From positions 1 through 63,228 of the forward strand of contig NZ_AFUB01000060.1 in assembly GCF_000222705.1 (NCBI RefSeq): a DNA stretch of 63,228 nucleotides, read 5' to 3'. Positions 48,900 through 59,086 of this stretch are shown here, piece after piece. The first letter of the stretch is position 1. The number at the start of each line of letters is the position of its first letter. Origin of the DNA: Streptococcus mitis bv. 2 str. SK95 (lineage in GTDB: Bacteria; Bacillota; Bacilli; Lactobacillales; Streptococcaceae). Under the pieces are notes generated by a model. That model was not told where the DNA came from and made no database searches. It worked only from the letters and a program-made list of their open reading frames with translations. The translations under genes and the position numbers were made by a program.

Positions 48900-49686
48900 T
48901 TTGCTGGGCTTGTCCTTATTTGTCATGACAGCCTGTGGGACAAGCGATGTTGCAGCAGATTCTACAGATATATGGAGTAAATTTGTCTATTTTTTTGCTG
49001 AAATCATCCGCTTCTTGTCCTTTGACGTTAGTATCGGAGTGGGGATTATCCTCTTTACGATCCTGATTCGTACGATTCTATTGCCAGTCTTTCAGACTCA
49101 GATGGTGGCCTCTAGAAAAATGCAAGAGGCTCAACCACGCATCAAGGCTCTGCAAGAACAATATCCAGGTCGTGATATGGAAAGTAGAACCAAGCTGGAT
49201 CAGGAGATGCGGAAGGTCTATAAAGAATTAGGGGTCAAACACTCTTCTTCTCTCTGGCCGATTTTGATTCAAATGCCGGTTCTCTTGGCTCTCTTCCAAG
49301 CCTTGACTCGAGTAGACTTTTTGAAAACAGGGCATTTTTTGTGGGTGAACCTTGGGGGAGTAGACACAAGCTTTATCCTTCCGATTTTGGCAGCAGTCTT
49401 TACCTTCTTAAGCAGTTGGTTATCGAATAAGGCTTTGCCTGAAAGAAGTGGAGCTATGACAGGGATGATGTACGGGATGCCTGTACTGATCTTTATCTTT
49501 GCCATCTCTTCACCTAGTGGCGTAGCCTTGTACTGGGCAGTATCCAATGCTTATCAAGTTTTGCAAACCTACTTCTTAAATAATCCTTTTAAGATTATTG
49601 CAGCGCGTGAGGCGGAAGTACAAGCTAAAAAAGATTTGGAAAATAGAAAAAGAAAAGCCAAGAAAAAGGCTCAGAAAACGAAATAA
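48874..49686 (+). CDS. yidC: membrane protein insertase YidC/SpoIIIJ, lipoprotein form
   Basis: The 270-residue protein has a lipoprotein signal ([12 protein letters not shown], lipidated Cys21), five membrane segments of the Oxa1/YidC fold, the conserved groove Arg in [15 protein letters not shown], and a Lys-rich tail that contacts ribosomes. It inserts membrane proteins with or without SecYEG. The start is GTG within the end of rnpA. Confidence 0.95.
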   Translation: MKKKLQLTSLLGLSLFVMTACGTSDVAADSTDIWSKFVYFFAEIIRFLSFDVSIGVGIILFTILIRTILLPVFQTQMVASRKMQEAQPRIKALQEQYPGRDMESRTKLDQEMRKVYKELGVKHSSSLWPILIQMPVLLALFQALTRVDFLKTGHFLWVNLGGVDTSFILPILAAVFTFLSSWLSNKALPERSGAMTGMMYGMPVLIFIFAISSPSGVALYWAVSNAYQVLQTYFLNNPFKIIAAREAEVQAKKDLENRKRKAKKKAQKTK

Positions 49687-49703
49687 TAAGGAGGAATCTG
49701 ATA

Positions 49704-50693
49704 ATGGTATTATTTACAGGTTCAACTGTTGAAGAAGCAATCCAGAAAGGATTGAAAGAGTTAGGTATTCCGAGAATGAAGACTCACATCAAGGTCGTGT
49801 CCAAAGAGAAGAAAGGTTTTTTAGGCTTATTTGGGAAAAAACCAGCTCAAGTTGATATTGAGGCGATTAGTGAGACGACTGTGATTAAGGCCAATCAACA
49901 AGCTGTGAAAGGTGTTCCGAAAGAGATCAATGAACAAAACGAACCTGTTAAGACAGTAACAGAGGCGACAGTTGATCTTGGTCATGTTGTTGAGGCGATC
50001 AAAAAAATAGAAGAGGAAGGTCAGGGTGTTTCTGATGAAATCAAGGCTGAAATCTTGAAAAATGAGAAACATGCTAGCACGATTTTAGAAGAAACAGGTC
50101 ACATCGCGATTTTAAATGAATTGCAGACAGGAGATGCTGGAGTGGAAGACCCAGCAGAGTGTGAAGAATTTGTATCTATGTCAGAATCGGTAGAAAGCCA
50201 GTCTTTGGAAGATCTGGGTTTGAAGGTGGAGCCGAGTTATGACATCGAACAAGTAGCAACTCAAGTGGCTAACTATGTTCAAACCATTGTGGACGATATG
50301 GATGTTGAAGGGACGATTTCAAGCGACTACAATCGTCGTACGATTAATCTTCAAATCGATACCAATGAGCCTGGTCGTATTATCGGCTATCATGGGAAAG
50401 TATTGAAAGCACTTCAGCTTTTGGCGCAAAACTACCTCTACAATCGTTATTCAAGAACTTTTTATATTACAATCAACGTCAATGATTACGTTGAACACCG
50501 TGCAGAAGTTTTGCAAACCTACGCTCAAAAATTGGCGATTCGCGTTTTAGAGGAGGGTCGTAGCCAACAAACAGATCCAATGTCGAATAGCGAACGCAAG
50601 ATTATCCATCGCATTATTTCACGCATGGATGGAGTGACCAGCTATTCTGAGGGCGATGAGCCAAATCGCTATGTAGTTGTAGATACAGAATAA
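49704..50693 (+). CDS. jag: RNA-binding protein Jag/KhpB
   Basis: The 329-residue protein has a Jag-N domain (1-50, VLFTGSTVEEAIQKGLKELGI with KEKKGFLGLFGKKPA), an acidic Glu-rich linker (60-175), a KH domain (about 180-260, GRIIGYHGKVLKALQLLAQNYL) and an R3H domain (about 265-329). In pneumococci KhpB/EloR binds RNA with KhpA and controls cell elongation. The yidC-jag linkage is standard. AAGGAGG precedes the ATG. Confidence 0.95.
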   Translation: MVLFTGSTVEEAIQKGLKELGIPRMKTHIKVVSKEKKGFLGLFGKKPAQVDIEAISETTVIKANQQAVKGVPKEINEQNEPVKTVTEATVDLGHVVEAIKKIEEEGQGVSDEIKAEILKNEKHASTILEETGHIAILNELQTGDAGVEDPAECEEFVSMSESVESQSLEDLGLKVEPSYDIEQVATQVANYVQTIVDDMDVEGTISSDYNRRTINLQIDTNEPGRIIGYHGKVLKALQLLAQNYLYNRYSRTFYITINVNDYVEHRAEVLQTYAQKLAIRVLEEGRSQQTDPMSNSERKIIHRIISRMDGVTSYSEGDEPNRYVVVDTE

Positions 50694-50695
50694 AC

Positions 50696-50721
50696 AAAAT
50701 CAGGCTTGACCTGATTTTTTG
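50696..50721 (+). terminator. terminator of the rnpA-yidC-jag operon
   Basis: AAAATCAGG-CTTGA-CCTGATTTT followed by T. Confidence 0.9.
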
Positions 50722-50743
50722 CTAGAAAAGGGAGAAGAGACCG

Positions 50744-51367
50744 ATGATGGAAACTATCAAAAACTATCTATCTTATGCAGGTATCCAGTACCGTAATCCA
50801 GATAAGGCTGGAGATGAGCGAGAAAAGATGCTGGAATTGCGCCACAAAGGGCAGGAGGCTCGCAAGGCTTTTACGAACTTAGCCAAGGCCTTCCAAGAAA
50901 AGCATCCAGAATGGCAACTGCAACAGACTAGTCAGTGGATGAACCAAGCGCAGCGCTTACGACCACATTTCTGGGTCTATCTACAAAGAGAGGGGGAGGT
51001 GACAGAACCCATGTTGGCGCTGCGTTTGTATGGAAATCCCTCAGACTCTGGTATTTCCTTAGAAGTCAGTTTCATCGAGCGTAAGAAAGACGAACAGACC
51101 TTAGACAAGCAAGCCAAGGTTTTAGAGCTTCCAGCGGTAGAAGGAATGTATTATCTAGTATATACCGACGACCAGAGTCAAAAGGTAGAAGCCACAGAAG
51201 AAGATCGTCTGCTCTTACGCGAGAAGGTGCAATGTCAGGAAATTCGTAAAGTTTTGGTCAAGTCAGATATTTCCTTCATTGAAAATCAGTCAGTAGAATC
51301 GATATTGGAGAAGCTAGAAGACGCTTATACTCGATTGTTGCCTTATTACGAGATGACGAGAGGATAA
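50744..51367 (+). CDS. conserved hypothetical protein
   Basis: The 207-residue soluble protein has mixed charge, with no signal, membrane segment or motif I recognise. Its N-terminal third is helical and basic (REKMLELRHKGQEARKAFTNLAKAFQEKHPEW), followed by a beta-rich middle (HFWVYLQREGEVTEPMLALRLYG). GGGAGAAGAG precedes the ATG. The double ATG leaves the first or second Met open. The gene lies between a terminator and the tkt promoter. Confidence 0.7.
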   Translation: MMETIKNYLSYAGIQYRNPDKAGDEREKMLELRHKGQEARKAFTNLAKAFQEKHPEWQLQQTSQWMNQAQRLRPHFWVYLQREGEVTEPMLALRLYGNPSDSGISLEVSFIERKKDEQTLDKQAKVLELPAVEGMYYLVYTDDQSQKVEATEEDRLLLREKVQCQEIRKVLVKSDISFIENQSVESILEKLEDAYTRLLPYYEMTRG

Positions 51368-51395
51368 ATATACTAGAGGAGCTCAAATTGTTTTA

Positions 51396-51424
51396 TTGCT
51401 ATTCCATGCATTTTTTCATATAAT
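51396..51424 (+). promoter_or_regulatory. promoter of tkt
   Basis: TTGCTA, 17 bp, TATAAT, 53 bp before the start codon. Confidence 0.75.
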
Positions 51425-51476
51425 AGTAAAATAGAATGTGTGAACTACTAATCGTCTCAAAGAGAAAGGAAATTCT

Positions 51477-53453
51477 ATGTCAAATCTATCTGTTAATGCA
51501 ATTCGTTTTCTAGGTATTGACGCCATCAACAAAGCAAACTCAGGTCACCCAGGGGTGGTTATGGGAGCGGCTCCAATGGCCTATAGCCTCTTTACAAAAC
51601 AACTTCGTATCAATCCTGCTCAACCAAACTGGATCAACCGCGACCGTTTTATTCTTTCAGCAGGTCACGGCTCTATGCTTCTTTATGCCCTTCTTCACCT
51701 TTCTGGTTTTGAAGATGTTAGCATGGATGAAGTCAAGAACTTCCGCCAATGGGGTTCAAAAACACCAGGTCACCCAGAGTTTGGTCACACAGCAGGGGTT
51801 GACGCTACAACTGGTCCTCTAGGACAAGGGATTTCTACTGCTACTGGTTTTGCCCAAGCAGAACGTTTCTTAGCAGCCAAATATAACCGCGAAGGCTATA
51901 ATATCTTTGACCACTATACTTACGTTATCTGTGGAGACGGAGACTTGATGGAAGGTGTCTCAAGTGAGGCAGCCTCATACGCAGGTTTGCAAAAACTTGA
52001 CAAGTTGGTGGTTCTTTATGATTCAAATGACATCAACTTGGATGGTGAGACAAAGGATTCCTTTACAGAAAGTGTTCGTGACCGTTACAATGCCTACGGT
52101 TGGCATACAGCCTTGATTGAAGATGGAACAGACTTGGAAGCAATCCATGCTGCTATCGAAACAGCTAAAGCTTCAGGCAAACCGTCTTTGATTGAAGTGA
52201 AGACTGTTATTGGATACGGTTCTCCAAACAAACAAGGAACTAATGCGGTACACGGTGCCCCTCTTGGAGCAGATGAAACTGCAGCAACTCGCCAAGCTCT
52301 TGGTTGGGATTATGAACCATTTGAAATCCCAGCTGAAGTTTATGCTGATTTCAAAGAAAATGTTGCAAACCGTGGCGCATCAGCTTATCAAGCTTGGACA
52401 AAACTAGTTGCTGATTATAAAGAAGCTCATCCAGAACTGGCTGCAGAAGTAGAAGCTATCATTGACGGACGCGACCCAGTTGAGGTAACTCCAGCAGACT
52501 TCCCAACATTAGAAAATGGCTTCTCTCAAGCAACTCGTAATTCAAGCCAAGATGCCTTGAATGTTGTAGCAGCTAAGTTGCCAACCTTCCTAGGTGGATC
52601 AGCTGACCTTGCTCACTCAAACATGACTTATATCAAGACCGACGGACTTCAAGACGATGCCAATCGCTTGAACCGCAACATTCAGTTTGGTGTTCGTGAA
52701 TTTGCAATGGGAACGATTTTGAACGGGATGGCCCTTCATGGTGGACTTCGTGTATACGGTGGTACTTTCTTTGTCTTCTCTGACTATGTGAAAGCAGCTG
52801 TCCGTTTGTCAGCATTGCAAGGACTTCCTGTGACTTATGTCTTCACCCATGACTCGATCGCTGTCGGAGAAGATGGTCCAACTCACGAACCAGTTGAACA
52901 CTTAGCAGGTCTTCGTGCTATGCCAAATCTGAATGTTTTCCGCCCAGCAGATGCGCGTGAAACTCAAGCAGCTTGGTACCTAGCTGTGAAAAGTGAGAAA
53001 ACCCCAACTGCCCTTGTCTTGACACGTCAAAACTTGACTGTCGAAGAAGGAACAGACTTTGATAAGGTTGCAAAAGGTGCCTATGTTGTCTATGAAAACG
53101 CAGCAGACTTTGATACCATCTTGATCGCAACAGGTTCAGAGGTCAATCTCGCTGTCGCAGCTGCCAAAGAATTGGCTAGTCAAGGCGCAAAAGTCCGTGT
53201 AGTCAGCATGCCATCTACAGATGTCTTTGACGCACAAGACGCAGCTTACAAGGAAGAAATTCTTCCAAATGCAGTTCGTCGTCGTGTTGCAGTCGAAATG
53301 GGAGCAACTCAAAACTGGTACAAATATGTTGGTCTTGATGGTGCAGTTCTAGGTATTGATACCTTCGGAGCATCTGCCCCAGCACCAAAAGTATTGGCAG
53401 AACATGGCTTTACTGTCGAAAATCTTGTAAAAGTCGTTCAAAACTTGAAATAA
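51477..53453 (+). CDS. tkt: transketolase
   Basis: The 658-residue thiamine-diphosphate enzyme moves two-carbon units between sugar phosphates in the pentose phosphate pathway. Visible are [14 protein letters not shown], the ThDP motif GDGDLMEG followed by DSNDIN near 155-185, [21 protein letters not shown], and the His-rich [18 protein letters not shown] near 455-475. The length is usual. AAAGGAAA precedes the ATG. Confidence 0.95.
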   Translation: MSNLSVNAIRFLGIDAINKANSGHPGVVMGAAPMAYSLFTKQLRINPAQPNWINRDRFILSAGHGSMLLYALLHLSGFEDVSMDEVKNFRQWGSKTPGHPEFGHTAGVDATTGPLGQGISTATGFAQAERFLAAKYNREGYNIFDHYTYVICGDGDLMEGVSSEAASYAGLQKLDKLVVLYDSNDINLDGETKDSFTESVRDRYNAYGWHTALIEDGTDLEAIHAAIETAKASGKPSLIEVKTVIGYGSPNKQGTNAVHGAPLGADETAATRQALGWDYEPFEIPAEVYADFKENVANRGASAYQAWTKLVADYKEAHPELAAEVEAIIDGRDPVEVTPADFPTLENGFSQATRNSSQDALNVVAAKLPTFLGGSADLAHSNMTYIKTDGLQDDANRLNRNIQFGVREFAMGTILNGMALHGGLRVYGGTFFVFSDYVKAAVRLSALQGLPVTYVFTHDSIAVGEDGPTHEPVEHLAGLRAMPNLNVFRPADARETQAAWYLAVKSEKTPTALVLTRQNLTVEEGTDFDKVAKGAYVVYENAADFDTILIATGSEVNLAVAAAKELASQGAKVRVVSMPSTDVFDAQDAAYKEEILPNAVRRRVAVEMGATQNWYKYVGLDGAVLGIDTFGASAPAPKVLAEHGFTVENLVKVVQNLK

Positions 53454-53459
53454 TCGCAG

Positions 53460-53487
53460 AAATCAGAGTGAAAACTCTGATTTTTTT
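53460..53487 (+). terminator. terminator of tkt
   Basis: AAATCAGAG and CTCTGATTT pair perfectly and run into T7. Confidence 0.9.
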
Positions 53488-53570
53488 ATTGCCATAAAAC
53501 AAGGCACAACCTTGTAAAAGTAGTTGAAATTTGATATAGTAGTCCTATGTAAAATACAAAGGAGAAAACA

Positions 53571-53891
53571 ATGGATCCAAATATTACTTTCTTAATCATG
53601 CTTGTAGGGATGATGGCCTTGATGTTCTTTATGCAACGTTCTCAAAAGAAACAAGCTCAAAAGCGTATGGAAAGCTTGAACAAGCTTCAAAAAGGCTATG
53701 AAGTCATTACAATTGGTGGACTCTACGGAACAGTGGATGAAGTAGATACTGAGAAACGAACAATCGTACTAGACGTAGATGGTGTTTATTTGACTTTTGA
53801 ATTAGCTGCTATCAAGACAGTGTTGCCACTCAAAGAAGCTGTGACACCAGAAGGAGCAGTTATCGACGAAAGTGGAGCAATTGAAGAATAA
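53571..53891 (+). CDS. yajC: preprotein translocase subunit YajC
   Basis: The 106-residue protein has one N-terminal membrane helix (6-20) followed by FFMQRSQKKQAQKRMESLNKLQKGYEVITIGGLYGTVDEVD, the conserved YajC region. It associates with the Sec system. AAGGAG lies 8 nt upstream. A TG-A-TATAGT promoter at 53532-53540 starts the transcript near a start-stop pair ATGTAA. Confidence 0.9.
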   Translation: MDPNITFLIMLVGMMALMFFMQRSQKKQAQKRMESLNKLQKGYEVITIGGLYGTVDEVDTEKRTIVLDVDGVYLTFELAAIKTVLPLKEAVTPEGAVIDESGAIEE

Positions 53892-53918
53892 AACGGGATC
53901 CTATCACTCCCGTTTTTC
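53891..53918 (+). terminator. terminator of yajC
   Basis: AAACGGGA pairs with TCCCGTTT, followed by T. Confidence 0.85.
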
Positions 53919-53939
53919 TATGAGATGAGAGGAAAAGGG

Positions 53940-54383
53940 ATGAAAAAAATAGTATTTGTTTGCCTAGGAAATATTTGCCGCAGCCCCATGGCAGAGTTTG
54001 TGATGAAGTCCATGACGAGTGACTACCAAGTTGAGAGTCGAGCAACGTCATCTTGGGAACATGGCAATCCGATTCATAAGGGAACGCAAGGAATTTTCCA
54101 GCAATATCGGATCCCGTATGACAAAGACAAAACATCACTCCAGATTCGTAGAGAAGATTTTGAGTCATTTGATTACATTATCGGGATGGATGCTTCAAAC
54201 GTTTCAGATCTGCATCAAATGTGTCCTCAGGAATTGCAGCATAAGATCTACCCTTTTGCATCTGAAAGTGTTCCAGATCCTTGGTATACAGGAGATTTTG
54301 AGGAAACCTATGCTCGCATCACAAGTGGCTGTAAAAGCTGGCTAGATCGATTAGAAAATGAGAGTGACAATGGAAAAGCTTAA
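53940..54383 (+). CDS. low-molecular-weight protein-tyrosine phosphatase
   Basis: The 147-residue enzyme has the P-loop FVCLGNICRSPMAE (CX5RS; nucleophile Cys8) and the general-acid Asp in VPDPWYTGDFEETY near 120. It removes phosphate from tyrosine in proteins, possibly surface-polymer regulators. The ATG at 53940 is chosen because AGGAAAAGGG lies before it. An in-frame ATG five codons earlier is less likely. The next gene overlaps its end. Confidence 0.9.
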   Translation: MKKIVFVCLGNICRSPMAEFVMKSMTSDYQVESRATSSWEHGNPIHKGTQGIFQQYRIPYDKDKTSLQIRREDFESFDYIIGMDASNVSDLHQMCPQELQHKIYPFASESVPDPWYTGDFEETYARITSGCKSWLDRLENESDNGKA

Positions 54384-54783
54384 AGAAATCTTCGAAAAAT
54401 ATCGAGTTTATCTAACTCGCCCACGTGTAGAGATTGCAACAGTCCTTCTAATCGCTATCTGTGCCATCTCGGTATTTCTACTAAATACACCCAAAAAGGG
54501 TGTCCTGACACTTGATGGTGGTGCACTTGTTTATGATGGTACCCTGGTACGAGGGAAAATGAATGGTCAAGGAACCATGACCTTTGAAAATGGGGACCAA
54601 TACACAGGTGAGTTCAACAATGGGGCCTTCAATGGTAAAGGAACCTTCCAGTCCAAATCTGGCTGGAAATACGAAGGTGATTTTGTAAATGGCCAGGCTG
54701 AAGGTCAAGGAAAGTTGACGACAGAGCAAGAAGTTATCTATGAAGGAAGCTTTAAACAAGGAGTTTTCCAACAAAAACAGTAG
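54370..54783 (+). CDS. membrane-anchored MORN-repeat protein
   Basis: The 137-residue protein has one membrane helix (about 20-39) and three or four MORN repeats outside (YDGTLVRGKMNGQGTMTFENGDQYTGEFNNGAFNGKGTF and on). MORN repeats form beta sheets that bind lipids or proteins. Function is unknown. It overlaps the phosphatase gene by 14 bp, so the two are linked. An ATG four codons earlier at 54358 is the alternative start. Confidence 0.8.
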   Translation: MEKLKEIFEKYRVYLTRPRVEIATVLLIAICAISVFLLNTPKKGVLTLDGGALVYDGTLVRGKMNGQGTMTFENGDQYTGEFNNGAFNGKGTFQSKSGWKYEGDFVNGQAEGQGKLTTEQEVIYEGSFKQGVFQQKQ

Positions 54784-54818
54784 TCTCCAGATGAGGAGGC
54801 TATTTTTAAAAGCAAGAA

Positions 54819-54832
54819 AGAAAGCGCTTTCT
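54819..54832 (+). promoter_or_regulatory. CcpA (cre) site upstream of adhE
   Basis: AGAAAGCGCTTTCT is a perfect palindrome that matches the cre core. It lies about 175 bp before the adhE promoter, in a 296 bp AT-rich intergenic stretch that also holds several TTGTGAAA/TTTCACAA half-sites (around 54872-54910 and 54973). Confidence 0.6.
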
Positions 54833-54995
54833 GTGATTAAGTTCGGTAAATAACTATCAACTAGAAAAAACTTTGTGAAATAAAAAAATATTTTTCATAA
54901 TTTCACAATCATCCAGATAAAACTCTATTGCACAGGTAGGTTGAGAAAAAATTCACAAACTTAGAAAATTTCTTTGTGAAATGCTTATGAAACTG

Positions 54996-55024
54996 TTTAC
55001 AAAGTATAAAAAAAGAGTTATAAT
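54996..55024 (+). promoter_or_regulatory. promoter of adhE
   Basis: TTTACA, 17 bp, TATAAT, followed 55 bp later by the start codon. Confidence 0.85.
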
Positions 55025-55028
55025 GAAC

Positions 55029-55046
55029 TTGTGAAAAAATTAACAA
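55029..55046 (+). promoter_or_regulatory. Rex operator candidate at the adhE transcript start
   Basis: TTGTGAAAAAATTAACAA matches the Rex consensus TTGTGAANNNNTTCACAA with one mismatch and covers the expected +1. Rex represses fermentation genes until NADH rises. Confidence 0.7.
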
Positions 55047-55079
55047 AGGATAACATCCTTAAAGGCTATGGAGGATAAT

Positions 55080-57731
55080 ATGGCTGATAAAAAAACAGTA
55101 ACACCAGAGGAAAAACAACTTGCTGCTGAAAAGCATGTCGACGGTCTCGTGAAAAAAGCCTTGGTTGCGCTTGATGAAATGCGTAAGTTGAACCAAGAGC
55201 AAGTTGACTACATCGTAGCAAAAGCGTCTGTTGCAGCACTTGATGCACATGGTATCCTTGCACAACATGCAGTTGAAGAAACTGGTCGTGGAGTATTTGA
55301 AGATAAGGCTACAAAAAACCTTTTTGCCTGTGAACACGTTGTCAATAACATGCGTGGTGTTAAAACTGTCGGTGTTATTGAAGATGACCCTGTTACTGGC
55401 TTGACTAAAATTGCAGAGCCTGTCGGAGTAGTCTGTGGTGTCACTCCAACAACGAACCCAACATCAACAGCTATTTTCAAATCATTGATTGCTTTGAAAA
55501 CACGTAATCCAATCGTTTTCGCCTTCCACCCATCAGCTCAAGAATCTTCTGCTCACGCAGCACAAATCGTTCGTGATGCAGCTATCGCGGCTGGAGCACC
55601 TGAAAACTGTGTTCAATGGATTACAGAACCATCTATGGAAGCAACTGGAGCGCTTATGAACCACGAAGGTGTTGCAACTATCCTTGCAACTGGTGGTAAT
55701 GCCATGGTTAAGGCGGCTTACTCATGTGGGAAACCAGCTCTTGGGGTAGGTGCCGGAAACGTTCCTGCTTATGTAGAAAAATCTGCCGACCTCCGTCAAG
55801 CTGCTCATGACATCGTTATGTCTAAATCATTTGATAATGGTATGGTCTGTGCATCAGAACAAGCTGTTATCATTGATAAAGAAGTGTATGACGAATTTGT
55901 TGAAGAATTTAAATCATACCATACTTACTTTGTAAACAAAAAAGAAAAAGCCCTTCTTGAAGAATTCTGTTTCGGTGTGAAAGCCAACAGCAAGAACTGT
56001 GCAGGCGCTAAACTAAATGCAAACATCGTTGGGAAACCAGCTGCATGGATTGCAGAACAAGCAGGATTCAGCGTTCCAGAAGGAACAAACATCTTGGCTG
56101 CAGAATGTGCGGAAGTAGGACCAAAAGAACCATTGACTCGTGAAAAATTGTCACCAGTCATCGCTGTCCTAAAAGCTGAAGATACAGAAGACGGTCTTAA
56201 AAAAGCTCGCCAAATGGTTGAGTTTAACGGACTTGGTCACTCAGCGGCTATCCACACAAAAGACGAAGCTCTTGCTAAACGCTTTGGTACAGAAATCAAA
56301 GCAATGCGTATTATCTGGAACTCTCCATCTACTTTCGGTGGTATCGGTGACGTATACAATGCCTTCATCCCATCATTGACACTTGGATGTGGTTCATACG
56401 GACGCAACTCAGTTGGTGATAACGTGAGCGCTATTAACCTTCTAAACATCAAGAAAGTAGGGAAACGTAGAAATAATATGCAATGGTTTAAAGTTCCTTC
56501 AAAAATTTACTTCGAGCGCAATTCTATCCAATACCTTCAAACATGTGAAGATATTGAACGTGTTATGATTGTTACAGACAAATCTATCGAAAAACTTGGT
56601 TTTGTTCAACGCATTATTGACCAATTGAACAAACGCAGCAACCGTGTAACTGTCCAAGTCTTCTCAGACGTTGAACCAGACCCAGATATCACAACTGTAG
56701 AACGTGGTACTGAAGTAATGAGAGCATTTGAACCAGACACAATCATCGCTCTTGGTGGTGGTTCTCCAATGGATGCAGCGAAAGTAATGTGGCTCTTCTA
56801 CGAACAACCACAAATCGACTTCCGTGACTTGGTTCAAAAATTCATGGACATCCGTAAACGTGCCTTCCGCTTCCCATCACTTGGTAAAAAAGCGAAATAC
56901 ATTGGTATTCCAACAACTTCAGGTACAGGTTCAGAAGTAACACCATTTGCCGTTATCTCTGATAAGAAAAACAACCGCAAATACCCATTGGCTGACTACT
57001 CATTGACACCAACTATTGCCATTGTTGACCCTGCTTTGGTTGAGTCAGTTCCAGATTTCATCGCTGCGGATACAGGTATGGACGTCTTGACTCACGCGAC
57101 TGAAGCTTACACTTCAAACTTTGCTAACGACTACACAGACGGTATCGCCCTTCAAACAATCAAACTTGTCTTTGAATGGTTGGAAAAATCTGTTAAGACA
57201 GCTGATCCAGAAGCTCGCGAAAAAATGCACAATGCATCTACAATGGCTGGTATGGCCTTTGCCAATGCCTTCCTTGGTATGAGCCACTCAATGGCCCACA
57301 AGATCGGTGCGGTTCACCATACTGTTCACGGACGTACAAACGCAATCTTGCTTCCATACGTTATCCGTTACAATGGTACTCGTCCATCTAAGACGACTAC
57401 ATGGCCTAAATACAACTACTGGAAAGCTGATGAGAAATTCCAAGACATCGCGAAAATGCTTGGTTTGCCTCATTCAACTCCAGAAGAAGCAGTTGAAGCA
57501 TACGCTAAAGCTGTTTACGAACTTGGTGTTGCAGTAGGTATCAAGATGAACTTCAAGGATCAAGGAATTGATGAAAAAGCTTGGAAAGACAGCTTGCATG
57601 AAATTGCCTTACTTGCTTATGAAGATCAATGTTCACCTGCTAACCCTCGCTTGCCAATGGTAGCCGACATGGAAGAAATCATGGCAGATGCTTACTATGG
57701 TTATGCAGAACGTCCAGGACGTCGCAAATAA
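55080..57731 (+). CDS. adhE: bifunctional acetaldehyde-CoA/alcohol dehydrogenase
   Basis: The 883-residue protein is a fusion of a CoA-dependent aldehyde dehydrogenase (about 15-440; catalytic Cys in DNGMVCASEQAV near 255) and an iron-dependent alcohol dehydrogenase (about 460-870; PTTSGTGSEVTPF, MDVLTHATEAY, LGMSHSMAHKIGAVHHTVHG with metal His). It reduces acetyl-CoA to ethanol and regenerates NAD, forming spirosomes in the cytoplasm. The ATG at 55080 has GGAGG 5 nt upstream. The ATG at 55068 is less suitable. Confidence 0.95.
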   Translation: MADKKTVTPEEKQLAAEKHVDGLVKKALVALDEMRKLNQEQVDYIVAKASVAALDAHGILAQHAVEETGRGVFEDKATKNLFACEHVVNNMRGVKTVGVIEDDPVTGLTKIAEPVGVVCGVTPTTNPTSTAIFKSLIALKTRNPIVFAFHPSAQESSAHAAQIVRDAAIAAGAPENCVQWITEPSMEATGALMNHEGVATILATGGNAMVKAAYSCGKPALGVGAGNVPAYVEKSADLRQAAHDIVMSKSFDNGMVCASEQAVIIDKEVYDEFVEEFKSYHTYFVNKKEKALLEEFCFGVKANSKNCAGAKLNANIVGKPAAWIAEQAGFSVPEGTNILAAECAEVGPKEPLTREKLSPVIAVLKAEDTEDGLKKARQMVEFNGLGHSAAIHTKDEALAKRFGTEIKAMRIIWNSPSTFGGIGDVYNAFIPSLTLGCGSYGRNSVGDNVSAINLLNIKKVGKRRNNMQWFKVPSKIYFERNSIQYLQTCEDIERVMIVTDKSIEKLGFVQRIIDQLNKRSNRVTVQVFSDVEPDPDITTVERGTEVMRAFEPDTIIALGGGSPMDAAKVMWLFYEQPQIDFRDLVQKFMDIRKRAFRFPSLGKKAKYIGIPTTSGTGSEVTPFAVISDKKNNRKYPLADYSLTPTIAIVDPALVESVPDFIAADTGMDVLTHATEAYTSNFANDYTDGIALQTIKLVFEWLEKSVKTADPEAREKMHNASTMAGMAFANAFLGMSHSMAHKIGAVHHTVHGRTNAILLPYVIRYNGTRPSKTTTWPKYNYWKADEKFQDIAKMLGLPHSTPEEAVEAYAKAVYELGVAVGIKMNFKDQGIDEKAWKDSLHEIALLAYEDQCSPANPRLPMVADMEEIMADAYYGYAERPGRRK

Positions 57732-57746
57732 TCGTTTATCAGCCTA

Positions 57747-57772
57747 GAGGCAGGAGTTATCCTGCCTCTTTT
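57747..57772 (+). terminator. terminator of adhE
   Basis: GAGGCAGGA-GTTA-TCCTGCCTC, a perfect 9 bp stem, then T4. The following 120 bp before the gap promoter hold nothing evident. Confidence 0.85.
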
Positions 57773-57893
57773 CATAGTCCTATTTCTGAAGTTAGAGTTG
57801 AACTATGAGAAGAGAAGATCCTAGAAATAAAAGCTTGGGTGAATGAAGGGGATCGAAAAGTAGAAAAGCAAGCGAGAAAAACAACGCCCGTAC

Positions 57894-57922
57894 TTGCAAT
57901 TCTACTTAAATAGTTATATAAT
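57894..57922 (+). promoter_or_regulatory. promoter of gap
   Basis: TTGCAA, 17 bp, TATAAT, giving a leader of about 80 nt. Confidence 0.8.
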
Positions 57923-58008
57923 AATAGTGTTGAAAGGTGATTTGTAGTGATTCAAGTTACTCTTTTCACAATAAAATTTTCAGGATTTTCATAAGGAGGA
58001 AATCACTA

Positions 58009-59019
58009 ATGGTAGTTAAAGTTGGTATTAACGGTTTCGGACGTATCGGTCGTCTTGCTTTCCGCCGTATCCAAAACGTAGAAGGTGTTGAAGTTACTCG
58101 CATCAACGACCTTACAGATCCAGTGATGCTTGCACACTTGTTGAAATACGATACAACTCAAGGTCGTTTCGACGGTACTGTAGAAGTTAAAGAAGGCGGA
58201 TTTGAAGTTAACGGTAAATTCGTTAAAGTTTCTGCTGAACGTGATCCAGAACAAATCGACTGGGCTAACGACGGTGTAGAAATCGTTCTTGAAGCAACTG
58301 GTTTCTTTGCTACTAAAGCAGCTGCTGAAAAACACTTGCACGCTGGTGGTGCTAAGAAAGTTGTTATCACTGCTCCTGGTGGATCAGATGTTAAAACAGT
58401 TGTATTTAACACTAACCATGACATTCTTGATGGTACTGAAACAGTTATCTCAGGTGCTTCATGTACTACAAACTGTTTGGCTCCAATGGCTAAAGCTCTT
58501 CATGACAACTTCGGTATCGTTGAAGGTTTGATGACTACTATCCACGGTTACACTGGTGACCAAATGGTTCTTGATGGACCACACCGTAAAGGTGACCTTC
58601 GCCGTGCTCGTGCTGCTGCAGCTAACATCGTTCCTAACTCAACTGGTGCTGCTAAAGCAATCGGTTTGGTTATCCCTGAATTGAACGGTAAATTGGACGG
58701 AGCTGCTCAACGTGTTCCTGTTCCAACAGGTTCTGTAACTGAATTGGTAGCAGTTCTTGATAAGAACGTTACTGTTGATGAAGTAAACGCAGCTATGAAA
58801 GCAGCTTCTAACGAATCATACGGTTACACTGAAGATCCAATCGTATCTTCTGATATCATAGGTATGTCATTCGGTTCATTGTTTGACGCAACTCAAACTA
58901 AAGTTCTTGACGTTGACGGTAAACAATTGGTTAAAGTTGTTTCATGGTATGACAACGAAATGTCTTACACTTCACAACTTGTACGTACTCTTGAATACTT
59001 TGCAAAAATCGCTAAATAA
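58009..59019 (+). CDS. gap: glyceraldehyde-3-phosphate dehydrogenase
   Basis: The 336-residue NAD-dependent glycolytic enzyme begins [20 protein letters not shown] (Rossmann fold). The catalytic Cys is in [15 protein letters not shown] near 152, the base His in [10 protein letters not shown], and the C-terminus reads [20 protein letters not shown]. Codon use is strongly biased, as expected of a highly expressed gene. AAGGAGG precedes the ATG at 58009. The frame is open 24 codons further upstream. Confidence 0.97.
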   Translation: MVVKVGINGFGRIGRLAFRRIQNVEGVEVTRINDLTDPVMLAHLLKYDTTQGRFDGTVEVKEGGFEVNGKFVKVSAERDPEQIDWANDGVEIVLEATGFFATKAAAEKHLHAGGAKKVVITAPGGSDVKTVVFNTNHDILDGTETVISGASCTTNCLAPMAKALHDNFGIVEGLMTTIHGYTGDQMVLDGPHRKGDLRRARAAAANIVPNSTGAAKAIGLVIPELNGKLDGAAQRVPVPTGSVTELVAVLDKNVTVDEVNAAMKAASNESYGYTEDPIVSSDIIGMSFGSLFDATQTKVLDVDGKQLVKVVSWYDNEMSYTSQLVRTLEYFAKIAK

Positions 59020-59032
59020 TTCTTGAGTCGAT

Positions 59033-59062
59033 AAAAGCAAGGCCTTCTGGCCTTGCTTTTTC
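59033..59062 (+). terminator. terminator of gap
   Basis: AAAAGCAAGGCC-TTCT-GGCCTTGCTTTT, a perfect 12 bp stem. A-rich on the other strand, it may also serve the convergent leftward gene. Confidence 0.95.
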
Positions 59063-59086
59063 TATATGGAAAAATGGATGCTAGTG

